Of a stretch of DNA of 64,000 nt, positions 62,417 through 64,000 are shown one piece after another. This DNA comes from CAZADA01 sp964526675 (GTDB taxonomy: Bacteria; Pseudomonadota; Alphaproteobacteria; Caulobacterales; Maricaulaceae). Under the pieces are notes generated by a model. It ran no database searches. It saw only the letters and a list, made by a program, of their open reading frames with translations, and was not told the origin of the DNA. Made by a program: the position numbers and the translations under genes. The first letter of the stretch is position 1. Each line of letters begins with the position of its first letter. The stretch is from positions 1 to 64,000 of the forward strand of contig CAZGLY010000003.1 in assembly GCA_964526675.1 (NCBI GenBank), given 5' to 3'.

Positions 62417-62967
62417 GCGCCATCCGCGGCCGGGCGCTCGCGCGCCAGCAGCCCGTAAAAGAGGCTGTCGACAAAGCGTCCTTCGCACCAGGTCGTGTCG
62501 CGATGACGGCCCTCTTGGCGGAAGCCCAACGCCGGCAGCAGGCGCTGCTTCGGCGCGTCGTGATCGTAGATCTCCGCCCACACGCGGTTCAGACCAAGCT
62601 CGTCGAAGGCGTAATCCAGAAGCACCCGACCGGCGTCCGGCGCGAACACCTCGTCGATGTAGAGCTCATCCGCACCCAGATAGAGCGAGAAATCGCCCGA
62701 GCGACTGCGCCAATCAATCCAGCAGACACCCGCCGCGCCGAGCAGACGGCCAGCTTCGGACGCGCCGTCGCGCGCGCACACCGCGAACATGCGCGTGGAC
62801 GGATCGTTCAGCACGATCGTGTCAAACCACCGGCGTTGCATCGCGCTGCTGATCTCGCGGTGCTCCCGAAAGTATCGGCGCAAGGACGGTTGGTTGCGCC
62901 ACACGCGCAGGGGCTCAAGGTCCGCCTCCTCGATCGCGCGCAAGACCGTGTGTGCGCCCGTCAGCAT
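62410..62967 (-). CDS. GNAT family N-acetyltransferase (possible sugar N-acetyltransferase)
   Basis: This 185-residue GNAT protein has the N-terminal pattern LRVWRNQPSLRRYFREHREI, which resembles enzymes acetylating amino sugars (PseH or FlmH type), and the acetyl-CoA site region LGADELYIDEVFAPDAGRVL with LLDYAFDELGLNRVWAEI and ALGFRQEGRHRDTTW. It lies near a NeuB/PseI-type gene and the flagellar cluster, so a role in making the nonulosonic acid that decorates flagellin is plausible. The substrate is inferred from context only. Confidence 0.75.
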   Translation of the reverse strand: MLTGAHTVLRAIEEADLEPLRVWRNQPSLRRYFREHREISSAMQRRWFDTIVLNDPSTRMFAVCARDGASEAGRLLGAAGVCWIDWRSRSGDFSLYLGADELYIDEVFAPDAGRVLLDYAFDELGLNRVWAEIYDHDAPKQRLLPALGFRQEGRHRDTTWCEGRFVDSLFYGLLARERPAADGAR

Positions 62968-62971
62968 CGGC

Positions 62972-63556
62972 TCACCAGCCGCCCGTGCCGGGCGCGCCCT
63001 TGATGGGGCCGGCCAAGCGCGAGGTCACCCAACCGGCGTAGAGACCGCCGGGTTGGGGTTGGGCTTGCTCCTCGCCCAACCAGCAAGCGTCCACGCGCGC
63101 GGGATAAAAGCTCAGCCAGCCCGCCACGCGCTCATAGCCCTCGGGCAAGTCCGTCAGCGGATCGGGATAGGCGAACGCGGCTTCGGGGCTGCGCGCGCCG
63201 TCCGCGGCGATCAGATCGTAGTGCACCGCAGCGCCCTTCCACTCGCACAGCGTGACCAGATCGGTCTCGCGCAACAGGGTCTGATCCACATCCTCTGGCG
63301 GGAAATAGATCACAGGCGCGCCCGCGGTCTCGACAATCTCAAGCGCGCGGTCGCTGCGCGCGACCTCACGTCCCGCCCACTCGACCCGCGCCAGCGCGGG
63401 CGCGGGACGCACGCGCGGCGGGCGTGGAAAATCCCACACGCTCTCCTGGCCCGGGCCGGGGCTTTCCAGCGTGAGGCCCGGCGGCGGCGGCCCCCATTTG
63501 CTGCGATGCGGCCGGGCCTGGGCAAGAATATCCTCGTGGCTGGGCAACCGCGCCAT
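62972..63556 (-). CDS. DUF427 family protein
   Basis: This 194-residue protein belongs to the DUF427 family: VEWAGREVARSDRALEIVET begins the domain, then PVIYFPPEDVDQTLLRET and CEWKGAAVHYDLIA (the conserved C-x-W-K-G segment), and EAAFAYPDPL. A proline-rich N-terminus precedes it. The function is unknown. GGAGGCGGTG lies immediately before ATG 63556. It is separated from the acetyltransferase start by only four bases and probably shares its transcript. DUF427 has no known link to flagella. Confidence 0.9.
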   Translation of the reverse strand: MARLPSHEDILAQARPHRSKWGPPPPGLTLESPGPGQESVWDFPRPPRVRPAPALARVEWAGREVARSDRALEIVETAGAPVIYFPPEDVDQTLLRETDLVTLCEWKGAAVHYDLIAADGARSPEAAFAYPDPLTDLPEGYERVAGWLSFYPARVDACWLGEEQAQPQPGGLYAGWVTSRLAGPIKGAPGTGGW

Positions 63557-63628
63557 CACCGCCTCCCTCGTTGCTGGCTCGGTCCGGATATGGGCGGCGC
63601 GGCGACGTCGAACAATCGTGGAGCGCGG

Positions 63629-64000
63629 CTACGCCACGTCGGCCACGGGCGCCGCCGCGGGCACATCGTCCCACATCAGCGCGTCGCCGGCGCGTTTCGC
63701 GCGCCGCAATGGCGCGCCGACGACCAAATCTTGGTCGATCGGTTCGACGGAATCGTAAGGCCGTGGCCGCAGCGGCGCAAAGTCCGCCTCCGTCAGGATG
63801 TGGCCCGCTGGGCGACCCTCCACGAAGCGCAAGGCGCGCCGCTGGACCACCGCGGCCTCCAGCTCATTCTCCTCGACCCGCTTCACGCCGTCGCCCAACG
63901 CCATCTCAAGTTCGCGCGCGCGATCGACCATTTCGCGCCACGTCACCGGATCCATCGCAAACGGATGATCGGGGCCGTCGCGCGTGGTGTCGTCGGTGAA
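63629..64000 (-). CDS. NeuB/PseI-type nonulosonic acid synthase, C-terminal part (runs off the right edge)
   Basis: Only the last 124 residues or so are present; the 5' part lies beyond base 64000. It contains the end of the NeuB barrel, GPDHPFAMDPVTWREMVDRA, followed by ELEMALGDGVKRVEENE. The SAF (antifreeze-like) domain follows, with RALRFVEGRPAGHILTEADF and LRPRPYDSVEPIDQDLVVGA. Such enzymes condense PEP with an amino sugar to make sialic, pseudaminic or legionaminic acid. Next to flagellar genes it most likely serves flagellin glycosylation; which sugar cannot be decided from this fragment. Confidence 0.9.
   Translation of the reverse strand, partial: FTDDTTRDGPDHPFAMDPVTWREMVDRARELEMALGDGVKRVEENELEAAVVQRRALRFVEGRPAGHILTEADFAPLRPRPYDSVEPIDQDLVVGAPLRRAKRAGDALMWDDVPAAAPVADVA

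Noticed and set aside
1..64000. tRNA or rRNA genes, CRISPR arrays, insertion sequences, prophage
   Set aside because: I looked on both strands and saw no cloverleaf, no regularly spaced repeats, no transposase or integrase, and no terminal inverted repeats.

Overview
The window is a 64 kb stretch of a high-GC chromosome from an alphaproteobacterium. The evidence for this is the conserved order comF-grxC-nitrilase-DUF1178 beside ubiG and lysC-ptsP, a single-cysteine DksA of the alphaproteobacterial type, the flagellar regulator FliX, and a fliL-fliM-DUF6468-motE operon. The flagellar order (fliL/fliM; flgF-flgG-flgA-flgH; dksA; fliX; flgI; rod-binding protein) and a FlaEY-like protein point to the Caulobacter, Maricaulis or Parvularcula side of the class. 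The class GN sortase and its VIT/VWA target are a pair typical of marine Proteobacteria. I cannot name a genus.

Layout. 1-26.5 kb is mostly housekeeping: a truncated ileS, ribF, a lone CheY, several small unknown proteins, ispG with a RodZ-like HTH protein, ptsP, lysC, ubiG, the comF-grxC-nit-DUF1178 operon, mutT, a parvulin lipoprotein, secA, and an alr-mlaE-mlaF operon. 26.5-41.1 kb is a carbon-assimilation block. A LysR regulator is divergent from dabB-dabA, the DAB inorganic-carbon accumulation complex. Convergent with dabA is a two-gene operon of 9.4 kb encoding a 1861-residue propionyl-CoA synthase and a 1255-residue bifunctional malonyl-CoA reductase. These are the signature enzymes of the reductive half of the 3-hydroxypropionate pathway. 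41.5-44.6 kb is the sortase pair. 44.7-59.6 kb is flagellar: a large TPR envelope protein and a hybrid histidine kinase downstream of fliL-fliM-DUF6468-motE, then flgFGAH with a clear sigma-54 promoter, dksA, fliX, and flgI with a rod-binding protein and a FlgN/FlbY-like protein. 59.6-64 kb holds the FlaEY-like beta-propeller protein, an acetyltransferase, a DUF427 protein and the C-terminal end of a NeuB/PseI-type sialic acid synthase, which together suggest flagellin glycosylation.

How the genes work together. The most notable point is the pairing of a bicarbonate-accumulating system with malonyl-CoA reductase and propionyl-CoA synthase. The 3-hydroxypropionate route fixes inorganic carbon only through the biotin carboxylases acetyl-CoA carboxylase and propionyl-CoA carboxylase, and both consume bicarbonate, which is what DAB is known to raise in the cytoplasm. 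No RuBisCO or carboxysome gene is present in the window. This block is the best candidate for an unusual system here. The individual enzymes are known families; their coupling to DAB is my inference.

No rRNA, tRNA, CRISPR array, insertion sequence or prophage was recognised. All assignments come from reading the translated sequence and remembered family features; no database search was run.
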